A stretch of DNA of 64,000 nt from NCBI RefSeq assembly GCF_018128965.1, contig NZ_JAAEDH010000014.1, positions 1 through 64,000 on the forward strand, written 5' to 3'. Below the pieces are notes generated by a model, which saw only the letters and a program-made list of their open reading frames with translations, did no database searches and was not told the origin of the DNA. Each line of letters begins with the position of its first letter. Position 1 is the stretch's first letter. Source of the DNA: Plastoroseomonas arctica. GTDB taxonomy: Bacteria > Pseudomonadota > Alphaproteobacteria > Acetobacterales > Acetobacteraceae. This document shows positions 36,539 through 43,903 of this stretch, one piece after another. Made by a program: the position numbers and the translations under genes.

Positions 36539-37159
36539 ATGGCGACCACCCCCATACCGCCCTTTCCCGGCCTGAACCTGCTCGACCAGGAAACCGTCTG
36601 GAACGGCCGCTTCCCGCTCGACCGCATCCGCTTCCGCAAGCGCCGCTTCGACGGCGCCGAGGGTGGGCTGCTGACCTGGGAGCTGCGAAGACGCGGGCGC
36701 GCGGCCGCGATCCTGCCATATGACGCGAAGCGCGACCGGGTGGCGTTGATCGAGCAGTTCCGCCTGCCGGCCCTGGCCGCCGGGATGCATCCCGTGATGA
36801 CCGAGGTGCCGGCCGGCCTGTGCGAACCTGGCGAAGACCCGGCCGAGACGGCGCGGCGCGAACTGGCCGAGGAGACGCAGCTGGTGCCGACCGCCCTGGA
36901 AGCGCTCGGCCGCTACATCCTAAACCAGGGCGATTCCGACGAGACCATTCACCTGTACCTGGCGCGCTGCGACCTGCCGGACCTGCTGCCGATGCACCAC
37001 GGCCTGGCCGCCGAGCACGAGGATATCCGCCTGCGCCTGCTCCCGGCGAAGGAGGCGATCGAAATGCTCGACGACAACCGCATCGAGAATGCGACGGCCG
37101 CACTCTGCCTTCACTGGCTCGCGCGGCATCATGCGCGGCTGCTGCGGGAGTGGAAGTGA
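36539..37159 (+). CDS. NUDIX hydrolase, ADP-ribose pyrophosphatase type
   Basis: 206 residues. The NUDIX box is at ~97-119: G-L-C-E-P-G-E-D-P-A-E-T then ARRELAEETQL, matching Gx5Ex7REUxEExGU apart from the last Gly. The N-terminal strand-swap region and a C-terminal LLPAKEAIEMLDDNRIENA segment fit ADP-ribose pyrophosphatases (NudF/TrgB). It begins a four-gene run whose members all overlap; its TGA is inside a GTGA shared with the next start. Confidence 0.88.
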   Translation: MATTPIPPFPGLNLLDQETVWNGRFPLDRIRFRKRRFDGAEGGLLTWELRRRGRAAAILPYDAKRDRVALIEQFRLPALAAGMHPVMTEVPAGLCEPGEDPAETARRELAEETQLVPTALEALGRYILNQGDSDETIHLYLARCDLPDLLPMHHGLAAEHEDIRLRLLPAKEAIEMLDDNRIENATAALCLHWLARHHARLLREWK

Positions 37160-37866
37160 GCAAGCTCTTCCTCGACGACGCCTATGCGCGGGAGGGCGAG
37201 GCCATGGTGCTTGCCGTCAGCGAGGCCGGCATCGAGCTCGACCGGACCATTTTCTACGCCAATTCGGGCGGCCAGCCTGGCGATACGGGGATGATCGGCG
37301 CAACGCCCATCATCGACACGCGCAAGGGGCCCGAGGACACGATCCTGCACATCCCCGCACCCGGCGCGCCGCTGCCGGCGGTGGGCGATCGTGTGGCGCT
37401 GACGCTGGATTGGGAGCGCCGGCATCGGCACATGCGCATGCACACCACACTGCACCTGCTGTGCGCGTTGCTGCCTGGCATCTACGCCACCGGCAACCAG
37501 ATTGGCGCCGAGAAATCGCGGCTTGATTTCGACCTGCCTGACCCGCCGGCGAAGGAGGATCTGACCAAGCGGCTGAACGCGCTGATCGCCGCCGCCCACC
37601 CGACCGGCACGCGCTGGATCAGCGGGGAGGAGCTGGACGCCAACCCCTCTCTGGTCCGCACGCTGTCGGTGCAGCCGCCGCGCGGTGCCGGGCGGATCCG
37701 CCTGGTGCGGATCGGGCCGGAGGACGCGCCCATCGACCTGCAACCCTGCGGCGGCACCCACGTCGCGAACACCGCCGAAATCGGCCGCGCCGAGATCAGC
37801 AAGATCGAGAACAAGGGCAAGCAGAATCGCCGCCTGCACATCATCCTCACGGGAGAGAAACCATGA
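37156..37866 (+). CDS. Stand-alone alanyl-tRNA editing protein (AlaX)
   Basis: 236 residues from GTG at 37156, which overlaps the NUDIX stop. It matches the editing domain of AlaRS: YANSGGQPGDTG near residue 35, the zinc site HTTLH at ~95-99, and QPCGGTHVANTAEIG near the C terminus. It removes Ser or Gly wrongly joined to tRNA-Ala. An ATG at 37204 would lose the first strand. It is followed by ATGA overlap with the sulfurtransferase gene. Confidence 0.9.
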   Translation: MSKLFLDDAYAREGEAMVLAVSEAGIELDRTIFYANSGGQPGDTGMIGATPIIDTRKGPEDTILHIPAPGAPLPAVGDRVALTLDWERRHRHMRMHTTLHLLCALLPGIYATGNQIGAEKSRLDFDLPDPPAKEDLTKRLNALIAAAHPTGTRWISGEELDANPSLVRTLSVQPPRGAGRIRLVRIGPEDAPIDLQPCGGTHVANTAEIGRAEISKIENKGKQNRRLHIILTGEKP

Positions 37867-38702
37867 AGAACCTGGTCACCCCGGCCTGGCTCGCGAGCCA
37901 TCTCGGCGCCGCCGGCCTCGTCATCTTCGACGCGACAAAGTACCTGCCCAACGAGCCCCATGACGGCCTGACCAAATTTCGCGAGGCCCACATCCCCGGC
38001 GCGCGCTTCTTCGACCTCGACCTCTACGCCGACCAGGACACGACCCTGCCGCACATGGTCCCGACGCCTGGCCGCTTCGCCAAGCTGATCGGTGCCGAGG
38101 GCGTGGAGAACACCACCCGCGTGGTGTTCTACGACCAGAAGGGTGTGCATTCCGCCCCGCGCGGCTGGTGGCTGATGCGGCTGATGGGGCATGACAACGT
38201 CGCCGTGCTGGATGGCGGCCTGCCGGCCTGGCTGAAGGAGGATCTGCCGATCGCATTGGGCGACCCGCGCTCCGTCACGCCCACCACCTTCACCCCGGAT
38301 TTCCGTGCCGAGCGGCTGAAGGGCATCGGCGACATGAAGCGCATCGTCGAGGCGAAGGACGCCCTGATCCTCGATGCCCGCGCCGCCGGCCGCTTCGCGG
38401 GCACGGCCCCGGAACCGCGCCCCGGCCTGCCCTCCGGCCACATACCGGGTGCGTCCTCGGTGCCTTTCCTCGACCTCCTTGCCTCCGACGGCACGATGAA
38501 GCCGCCCGAGGCTCTCCGCGCCCGCTTCGCGGAAGCCGGCGCCGACGGCACGCGGCCCGTCATCACCTCCTGCGGCACCGGGGTGACCGCCTGCGTCCTG
38601 GCCCTGGGCATGGTGCAGGCCGGCCTGCCCGAGCCCGCGATCTATGACGGCTCCTGGACCGAATGGGCGCTCCGCCCCGAAACCCCGAAAGCGACCGCCT
38701 GA
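37863..38702 (+). CDS. sseA: 3-mercaptopyruvate sulfurtransferase
   Basis: 279 residues, two rhodanese domains (residues 5-130 and 155-275). The catalytic loop is CGTGVTACVLAL with Cys237; the CGSGVTA-type loop marks mercaptopyruvate rather than thiosulfate enzymes. It moves sulfur from 3-mercaptopyruvate to thiols or cyanide. It overlaps both neighbours (ATGA at 37863, TGATG at 38702), linking it to cystathionine lyase in sulfur amino acid metabolism. Confidence 0.92.
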   Translation: MKNLVTPAWLASHLGAAGLVIFDATKYLPNEPHDGLTKFREAHIPGARFFDLDLYADQDTTLPHMVPTPGRFAKLIGAEGVENTTRVVFYDQKGVHSAPRGWWLMRLMGHDNVAVLDGGLPAWLKEDLPIALGDPRSVTPTTFTPDFRAERLKGIGDMKRIVEAKDALILDARAAGRFAGTAPEPRPGLPSGHIPGASSVPFLDLLASDGTMKPPEALRARFAEAGADGTRPVITSCGTGVTACVLALGMVQAGLPEPAIYDGSWTEWALRPETPKATA

Positions 38703-39883
38703 TGTCCGACGAGACCCACCGCTTCGCCACCCGCCTCTCCCATGGCGGCCGCGCGGGAACGCGCATCCATGGCTTCGTGAACCCCCCGGTCCACCGCGGC
38801 TCCACCGTGCTGCACCCGAGCGTGGAGGCGCGGCGCGACGCCGCGAACCATCGCTTCGAGCAGTACATGACCTACGGCACCCAGGGTGGGCCGACCCACT
38901 ACGCGCTGGAGGACATGATCGCGGAGATCGAGGGCGGGACGCGCTGCACCATCTTCGGCACTGGACTTGCCGCCGTCGCGGTGCCGCTGCTTGCCTTCCT
39001 CAAGACCGGCGATCACTGCCTGATCCCCGACAGCTGCTACGGACCGGCGCGGAACCTGGCAGAAGGGCTGATGAAGGGGTTTGGGATCACCACCACCTTC
39101 TACGATCCCAAGATCAGCGGCGAGGAGGTGGCGACGCTGTTCCAGCCCAACACGCGCGTGCTCTACGCCGAGAGCCCCGGCAGCCACACATTCGAGATCC
39201 AGGACATTCCCGCGCTGGCCGCCGTCGCGCATGCGCGCGGGGCGAAGGTGCTGATGGACAACACCTGGGGCATTCACCACTACCAGCCCTTCAGGCATGG
39301 CGTGGATGTCTCCATCCAGGCGCTGACGAAGTATGTGGGCGGGCATTCGGACATCCTGCTCGGCAGCGCCACGGTGAATGACGAGGCGGATTGGAAGACG
39401 CTGCGCGGGGCCTCCTCGCAGCTAGGGCAATACGCGTCGCCCGACGATGTGTGGCTCGCGATCCGCGGCTTGCGCACGATGCATGTGCGCCTGAAGCACC
39501 AGGAAGCCGCGGGTCTGGAAGTCGCGCGCTGGTTCGAAAGCCGCCGCGAAGTGCTCCAGGTTCTGCATCCCGGCCTGCCGAGCCATTCCCAGCATGAGTT
39601 GTTCGCGCGCGACTTCACCGGCAGCTGTTCCCTGTTCGGCGTGGTGTTCGACCCGCGCTACTCGCAGGCGCAGATCGACACCTGCATCAACAGCCTCAAG
39701 CTGTTCGGCATCGGGGCGTCCTGGGGCGGCTATGAGAGCCTGGCCCTGCCGACCAGCGGCAACATCACCCGCACGGCGACGACGGGCGAGTTCGGCGGCA
39801 AGATCGCGCGCTTCCATATCGGGCTGGAGGACACGCGGGACCTGATCGCGGATCTTGAGCATGGGTTTGCGCATCTGAATTGA
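38702..39883 (+). CDS. metC: Cystathionine beta-lyase
   Basis: 393 residues of the Cys/Met metabolism PLP family. The PLP lysine is Lys210 in DVSIQALTKYVGGHSD, the metC-type sequence (ALTKYVGGHSD rather than the gamma-lyase SATKYLNGHSD). MTYGTQGGPTHYALED and the C-terminal SWGGYESLALP also mark bacterial beta-lyases. It splits cystathionine to homocysteine. It ends the four-gene overlapping operon. Confidence 0.9.
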   Translation: MSDETHRFATRLSHGGRAGTRIHGFVNPPVHRGSTVLHPSVEARRDAANHRFEQYMTYGTQGGPTHYALEDMIAEIEGGTRCTIFGTGLAAVAVPLLAFLKTGDHCLIPDSCYGPARNLAEGLMKGFGITTTFYDPKISGEEVATLFQPNTRVLYAESPGSHTFEIQDIPALAAVAHARGAKVLMDNTWGIHHYQPFRHGVDVSIQALTKYVGGHSDILLGSATVNDEADWKTLRGASSQLGQYASPDDVWLAIRGLRTMHVRLKHQEAAGLEVARWFESRREVLQVLHPGLPSHSQHELFARDFTGSCSLFGVVFDPRYSQAQIDTCINSLKLFGIGASWGGYESLALPTSGNITRTATTGEFGGKIARFHIGLEDTRDLIADLEHGFAHLN

Positions 39884-39984
39884 GGTGCTCGGCAAAACCA
39901 CCAAATTTCGACACTCGATTGCGCCGAGACGCATATGTGGGTTACGGCAACCACCAAAAATTCCACGACATTGGAGAGTTCGCG

Positions 39985-40722
39985 ATGCTTCCCGACCTGG
40001 CTGGCGATCCATATCGAACCGTACTGGCTCGACTGCATGCCGCGCTAAAGCCGAAGACCTATTTTGAAATAGGAACACTCGGCGGCGCTACGCTCGGGCT
40101 GGCCAAATGCTCATCCGTGGCCGTCGATCCGCGGTTTGGCATAAAGGATACTGGTGTCATCCTTAACAAGCCGACCTGTCTGCTTTTTCAACAGACAAGC
40201 GATGACTTCTTCGCTGCGAATAAATTGACAGATCTATTCGGCGCGAATGTTGATTTCGCTTTCCTCGACGGCATGCACAAGTGCGAATTTCTTTTGCGTG
40301 ACTTTATTAATACGGAAAGACAGAGCCACAAGAACACGATGATCGTGCTGCATGACTGCATCCCGACGGAAATCCCGATGACTGGCCGCGATGGCATAGA
40401 TGGCAAGGCGGAGGCGCCGCACCGCAGGGGGTGGTGGACCGGTGACGTTTGGCGGACGCTGTGGGCCTTGATGCAGTTTCGGCCCGACCTCAGCATCACA
40501 GCACTTGACGCCAAGCCAACGGGCCTGATCCTGATCACCAACTTGCACCCGACCTCCACGCGGCTTTCCAACCAGTACCCGGAGATCGAGAAAGCCATGC
40601 TGGAGGCGACGCTCAGCGACATCGGGATCGAAAATTGGCAGGCTCTTATCAAGGTCGAGAGCACCGGCAATTATGCCAGCGATGATCAGATCCTCGCCAA
40701 ATTCGCGTTCGATCGGCATTGA
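39985..40722 (+). CDS. Class I methyltransferase (Methyltransf_24 type), low GC
   Basis: 245 residues. YFEIGTLGGATLGLA is motif I, SVAVDPRFG motif II, FAFLDGMHKCEFLLRD the motif-IV region with the DGxH typical of Methyltransf_24, then MIVLHDCIPTE. The acceptor is unknown; relatives sit in glycan or antibiotic clusters. The start at 39985 has GGAGAG 8 nt upstream. Base composition is clearly lower in GC than all neighbours (AT-rich codons such as AAA, TTT, ATA), a sign of acquisition. Confidence 0.8.
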   Translation: MLPDLAGDPYRTVLARLHAALKPKTYFEIGTLGGATLGLAKCSSVAVDPRFGIKDTGVILNKPTCLLFQQTSDDFFAANKLTDLFGANVDFAFLDGMHKCEFLLRDFINTERQSHKNTMIVLHDCIPTEIPMTGRDGIDGKAEAPHRRGWWTGDVWRTLWALMQFRPDLSITALDAKPTGLILITNLHPTSTRLSNQYPEIEKAMLEATLSDIGIENWQALIKVESTGNYASDDQILAKFAFDRH

Positions 40723-40770
40723 TCTTCCGCTCCCGGCCGTGACAAACCGCGCGCCGGGCTCGGCATCAAG

Positions 40771-41328
40771 ATGACCGTCGCCCCCCTGCTCGTGGCCTTT
40801 GCCGGCGCCGATGCCGGGCGCTGGCGCATCACTTCGGCCCGCACGCTGATTGGGCCGCCGCTACCCGCCGCCTCCCACATCGCCATCAGCGAGGGGACGC
40901 CGCCCGCCTTGCCCTCCAATCGCACCTTCGCGCTGCGTGGCGTGGTCGGCAACCTCCGCTACACCAACCGCAGCGAGCGCGATGGCCTCGCCGCCATCCA
41001 GGCTGGCCTAGCCCGCCCCCAGGCCACCCGCGCTGCCCTCATTCCCATAAGGAAAACCCCCGCCTGGTGGGCGCTCGCACAGGATGAGCGCCGCGCTATC
41101 TTCGAGGAGCAATCGCGCCACATCGGCATCGGCATGGCCCACTTGCCGGCCATCGCGCGGCGCCTGCACCACGCCCGGGAGCTCGGCGAGCCCTTCGATT
41201 TCGTCACATGGTTCGAATACGCGCCCGAGGATGAAGCGAGCTTCGAGGCCCTGCTGGCTTCCCTCCGCGCGACCCCCGAATGGGCCTACATCGACCGCGA
41301 GATCGACATCCGCCTCGCCCGCACCTGA
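40771..41328 (+). CDS. Chlorite-dismutase-family (Cld-like) protein
   Basis: 185 residues. The second half carries the family core: ALIPIRKTPAWWAL, then RHIGIG, and LHHARELGEPFDFVTWFEY, where His133 or His134 fits the proximal haem ligand; FEALLASLRATPEWAYI ends the fold. Whether the distal Arg of true chlorite dismutases is present cannot be judged by eye. Family members include coproheme decarboxylase and haem-binding proteins. The gene ends right against a ruined GST gene on the other strand. Confidence 0.75.
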   Translation: MTVAPLLVAFAGADAGRWRITSARTLIGPPLPAASHIAISEGTPPALPSNRTFALRGVVGNLRYTNRSERDGLAAIQAGLARPQATRAALIPIRKTPAWWALAQDERRAIFEEQSRHIGIGMAHLPAIARRLHHARELGEPFDFVTWFEYAPEDEASFEALLASLRATPEWAYIDREIDIRLART

Positions 41329-41687
41329 TCACGCCCGCGCAGGCGCGAGCTCCTCCATCCGCCGTCCCGGCAACAGGTCATAGGCCGCCCGCCATCCCGG
41401 CAGCGCCGCGACCAGCTCGAGCCAGGCCGCGATCGCCGGATCGCTCTACGCGGAACCATAGCCGGTCTCCTCCGGCGGAACTCCAAGTACCCGCTCATCG
41501 ACAGGTTCGCGATGCTCGCCCCGTCACTCGCGATGAAGAAGCGTGCCGCGACCTGGCCATCCAGGATGCCCAGGAAGTCGTCCAGCCGGCGGCGAAATCC
41601 GTCCACACGCCCTCGAAGGACTGCCTGCCTAGCGTCAGCATCAGCGCCAGCTTGAAGCTGTTCCCCGACTTTGAAAAATAGTGCAGC
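41329..41687 (-). pseudogene. Glutathione S-transferase pseudogene
   Basis: Three minus-strand frames together spell a GST. From ~41687: YFSKSGNSFKLALMLTL (N-terminal thioredoxin-like strand and glutathione site). Then in another frame, about 41480-41600: DDFLGILDGQVAARFFIA and ASIANLSMSGYLEF (helical domain). Then in a third: PPEETGYGSA, an in-frame TAG at 41446-41448, and SDPAIAAWLELVAALPGW to a stop at 41329. So at least two frameshifts, one nonsense codon and no start codon; it is dead. About 60-70 residues of the middle are also missing. Confidence 0.8.
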
Positions 41688-41697
41688 TGCTAGCGGG

Positions 41698-42150
41698 TCA
41701 CCCGCAGGCCCCGCACAGGCCCACCACCTCCACCGTAGCGCCGGCCGGCATAAAGCCCTCCGCCCGCGCCGCGGCCTCGATGGCCGCACTCACCGCCGGC
41801 GCGCAGATCTCCGCCGTGGCCCCGCATTGGGTGCAGATCAGGAACTGGTGGGGGTGCTCATGGCCGTGGTTGTGGTCATGCCCGGCCTCGACGCAGGGAG
41901 TGAAGGCGTTCAGCCGCTCGAGCTTGTGCACCAGCCCCTGCGCGATGAGGAAATCCAGCGCCCGGTACACGGTGGGCGGCGCTGCCCCAGCCCGCAGCCC
42001 GCGCAGTTTGTCCAGCAGTGCATAGGCCCCGATCGGTGCCTCCGCCTCCAAGATCAGGGAAAACACCTGGCGGCGCAGCGGGGTGAGCTGCGCCCCCCGT
42101 TCGCCGCAGATTGCCGCCGCCCTCGCCAATGCCGCCGACACCTCGGCCAT
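41698..42150 (-). CDS. zur: Fur-family zinc regulator Zur
   Basis: 150 residues. A winged helix at ~15-80 (LTPLRRQVFSLIL ... PPTVYRALDFLIAQGLVHKL), a His-rich loop HDHNHGHEH and FLICTQCG with the structural zinc pair Cys106/Cys109; Cys146/Cys149 (CGACG) form the second CxxC. This CxxC...CxxC plus context points to Zur rather than Fur or PerR. With zinc it represses zinc-uptake and zinc-sparing genes. It is divergent from hisI/COG0523 with 45 bp between starts. Confidence 0.88.
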   Translation of the reverse strand: MAEVSAALARAAAICGERGAQLTPLRRQVFSLILEAEAPIGAYALLDKLRGLRAGAAPPTVYRALDFLIAQGLVHKLERLNAFTPCVEAGHDHNHGHEHPHQFLICTQCGATAEICAPAVSAAIEAAARAEGFMPAGATVEVVGLCGACG

Positions 42151-42195
42151 CGCCGCACTCTCCAAACCATTCGACAGAGCGTATATCGTGTGCCC
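42151..42195. promoter_or_regulatory. Short divergent zur / hisI promoter region
   Basis: 45 bp separate the two start codons, so promoters and any Zur operator overlap. The only AT-rich core is GCGTATATCGT at 42179-42189, roughly symmetric about TATAT. It is too degenerate to call a Zur box with confidence. Confidence 0.3.
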
Positions 42196-42603
42196 ATGCC
42201 GAACCTGCCATCCGAAAACGCCATCACGGCCTTCCTCGCCGCTTGCCGCTTCAACGAGGCCGGGCTGATCGCCGCCATCGCCCAGCAGCACGATACCGGC
42301 GAGGTGCTCATGCTCGCCTGGATGGACGCCGAGGCCGTGCGCGAGACGCTGGCCACCGGCCGCGTGTGTTACTTCTCGCGCAGCCGCAACCGGCTCTGGC
42401 GCAAGGGCGAGACCTCCGGCCAGACCCAGGCGCTTATCGACCTCCGCCTCGATTGCGACGGCGACACCATCCTGGCCCTGGTCGACCAGATCGGCGTCGC
42501 CTGCCACACCGGCCGGCAGAACTGCTTCTTCCAGGCAATCCGCGACGACGCGCTGGTGCCCATCGCCGAACCGCTCATCGAGCCCGAAAAACTCTACCGA
42601 TGA
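42196..42603 (+). CDS. hisI: Phosphoribosyl-AMP cyclohydrolase HisI
   Basis: 135 residues, without a HisE domain. VLMLAWMDAEAVRETLATG and YFSRSRNRLWRKGETSGQ are the substrate loop; the zinc and magnesium ligands DCDGDTILALVDQ (Cys87, Asp90), ACHTG (Cys103) and QNCFF (Cys110) are all kept. It opens the N1-C6 bond of PR-AMP in histidine synthesis. Its place between zur and a COG0523 GTPase rather than in a his operon suggests it is a zinc-regulated or second copy. Confidence 0.93.
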   Translation: MPNLPSENAITAFLAACRFNEAGLIAAIAQQHDTGEVLMLAWMDAEAVRETLATGRVCYFSRSRNRLWRKGETSGQTQALIDLRLDCDGDTILALVDQIGVACHTGRQNCFFQAIRDDALVPIAEPLIEPEKLYR

Positions 42604-43589
42604 GCACGCCGGTCACGCTGATCACCGGCTTCCTCGGCGCCGGCAAGACCACCCTGCTCAATCGCCTGCTCAAGCACCCCGACCTCGCCGAGACCGCCGT
42701 GCTGATCAACGAATTCGGCGATGTCGGCCTCGACCACTTGCTCGTCGAGACGCTCGACGACACCACCATGCTGCTGGCCGCAGGCTGCCTGTGCTGCACC
42801 ATCCGCGGCGACCTGCACAAGGCACTGATGGACCTGACCGCGCGCATCGAGTCCGGCCAGCCCATCCGCCGCGTGATGATCGAGACGACCGGCCTCGCCG
42901 ACCCCGCGCCCATCCTGCACACGCTGATGAGCGACCCCGTCCTGCTGCGCCGCTTCCGCCTCGACGGCGTGATCACCCTCATCGACGCCACCAACGCCAT
43001 GCACACGCTCGACGCCCACCCCGAGGCGCTGAAACAGGCCGCCGTCGCAGATCGCATTATCCTCACCAAGACCGACCTGGGGCCCGACACGGCCCCACTC
43101 CGCACCCGCCTCGCGGATCTCAACCCGCACGCGCCGATCCTCGCCGCCGACGCCGAACCCGCAGCCCTGCTCGACCTCGGTCCCTTCCAGCTGAACGCCA
43201 AGCTGCCCGACGTCGCCCACTGGCTCGGGCACGAAGCCGGCCACGCGCACCACCACCATCACCACGACCGCAACCGGCACGACGCCCATATCCACAGCTT
43301 CACGCTGCGTTACGACCAACCCCTCACCCTCGACGCCGTCGCCAGCTTCCTCGAAATGCTCGTCACCACCCGCGGCGACGCGCTGCTGCGCGTGAAAGCC
43401 ATCCTCAACATCCAAGGCGAAGACCGGCCGACCGTGCTGCACGGGGTGCAACATATCTTCCACCCACCCATCCGCCTCAGCGCCTGGCCCGACGGCGACG
43501 ACCGCAGCTCACGCTTCGTGTTCATCGTGAAGGACCTGACGCGAGAGACCGTGGAGCGCGGCCTCGCCGCGTTCATCGAGGCGGCATGA
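42600..43589 (+). CDS. COG0523 (CobW/ZNG1-like) GTPase, probable zinc metallochaperone
   Basis: 329 residues. Walker A is TGFLGAGKTTLLN at 9-21; the invariant metal motif Cys63-Leu-Cys65-Cys66 follows in AAGCLCCTIRGDL; GTP specificity is in ILTKTD; a run of six histidines with GHAHHHHHH is at ~220; the C-terminal CobW_C domain begins near 240. Zinc-associated COG0523 proteins use GTP to load client enzymes. ATGA overlap with hisI suggests HisI as the client (inference). Confidence 0.9.
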   Translation: MSTPVTLITGFLGAGKTTLLNRLLKHPDLAETAVLINEFGDVGLDHLLVETLDDTTMLLAAGCLCCTIRGDLHKALMDLTARIESGQPIRRVMIETTGLADPAPILHTLMSDPVLLRRFRLDGVITLIDATNAMHTLDAHPEALKQAAVADRIILTKTDLGPDTAPLRTRLADLNPHAPILAADAEPAALLDLGPFQLNAKLPDVAHWLGHEAGHAHHHHHHDRNRHDAHIHSFTLRYDQPLTLDAVASFLEMLVTTRGDALLRVKAILNIQGEDRPTVLHGVQHIFHPPIRLSAWPDGDDRSSRFVFIVKDLTRETVERGLAAFIEAA

Positions 43590-43602
43590 GCGGGCAGAAG
43601 GC

Positions 43603-43616
43603 GGGCGGCTCCGCCC
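43603..43616. terminator. Short GC hairpin after the COG0523 gene
   Basis: GGGCGG and CCGCCC form a 6-bp stem with a 2-nt gap, 14 bp after the stop. No T tract follows; a weak terminator at best. Confidence 0.3.
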
Positions 43617-43808
43617 CCGTTCGACGTATACTTCGAAGCCCCGCCAGGAGCCTTTGGCCCCTGCCCCCCCCTTTGTTGGTCCTGAGTTGGGTGAGGGTGT
43701 GCTTGCTGGAATGGGGCGGGTTGGGGAGGAGACGCTTTACAGGAGTTCGCTTGGATCAAGGGTGCTCCACGCGCCCCCTCCCCAGCCCGCGACGCCTCCG
43801 GCGCGACT

Positions 43809-43892
43809 CCCTCACCAAGTCAAAAACCAACCCATGGAGGTCCAGGATCGACACGATCCTGGCGGGGTCCAGGGGCAGAGCCCCTAGCCTTC
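43809..43892 (-). repeat. Interspersed repeat, second copy
   Basis: Read on the minus strand this 84-bp segment matches 32106-32189 without gaps, about 69 of 84 bases identical; the core is TGCCCCTGGACCCCGC then AGGATCGTGTCGATCCT. It lies in a 314-bp space (43590-43903) between the COG0523 gene and lpxB that holds no convincing gene. The rest of that space, including GGCGGGGCTTCGAAG on the minus strand near 43635, also looks repeat-derived. Confidence 0.8.
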
Positions 43893-43903
43893 TGGCCTAG
43901 CCC

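Noticed and set aside
42179-42189. Zur box in the zur/hisI gap
   Set aside because: The symmetry is too weak to separate from a plain -10 element; kept only as a low-confidence regulatory region.
43654-43887. Short plus-strand frame before lpxB
   Set aside because: Its end is translated repeat DNA that also appears near 32.1 kb, and no ribosome site or homology supports it.
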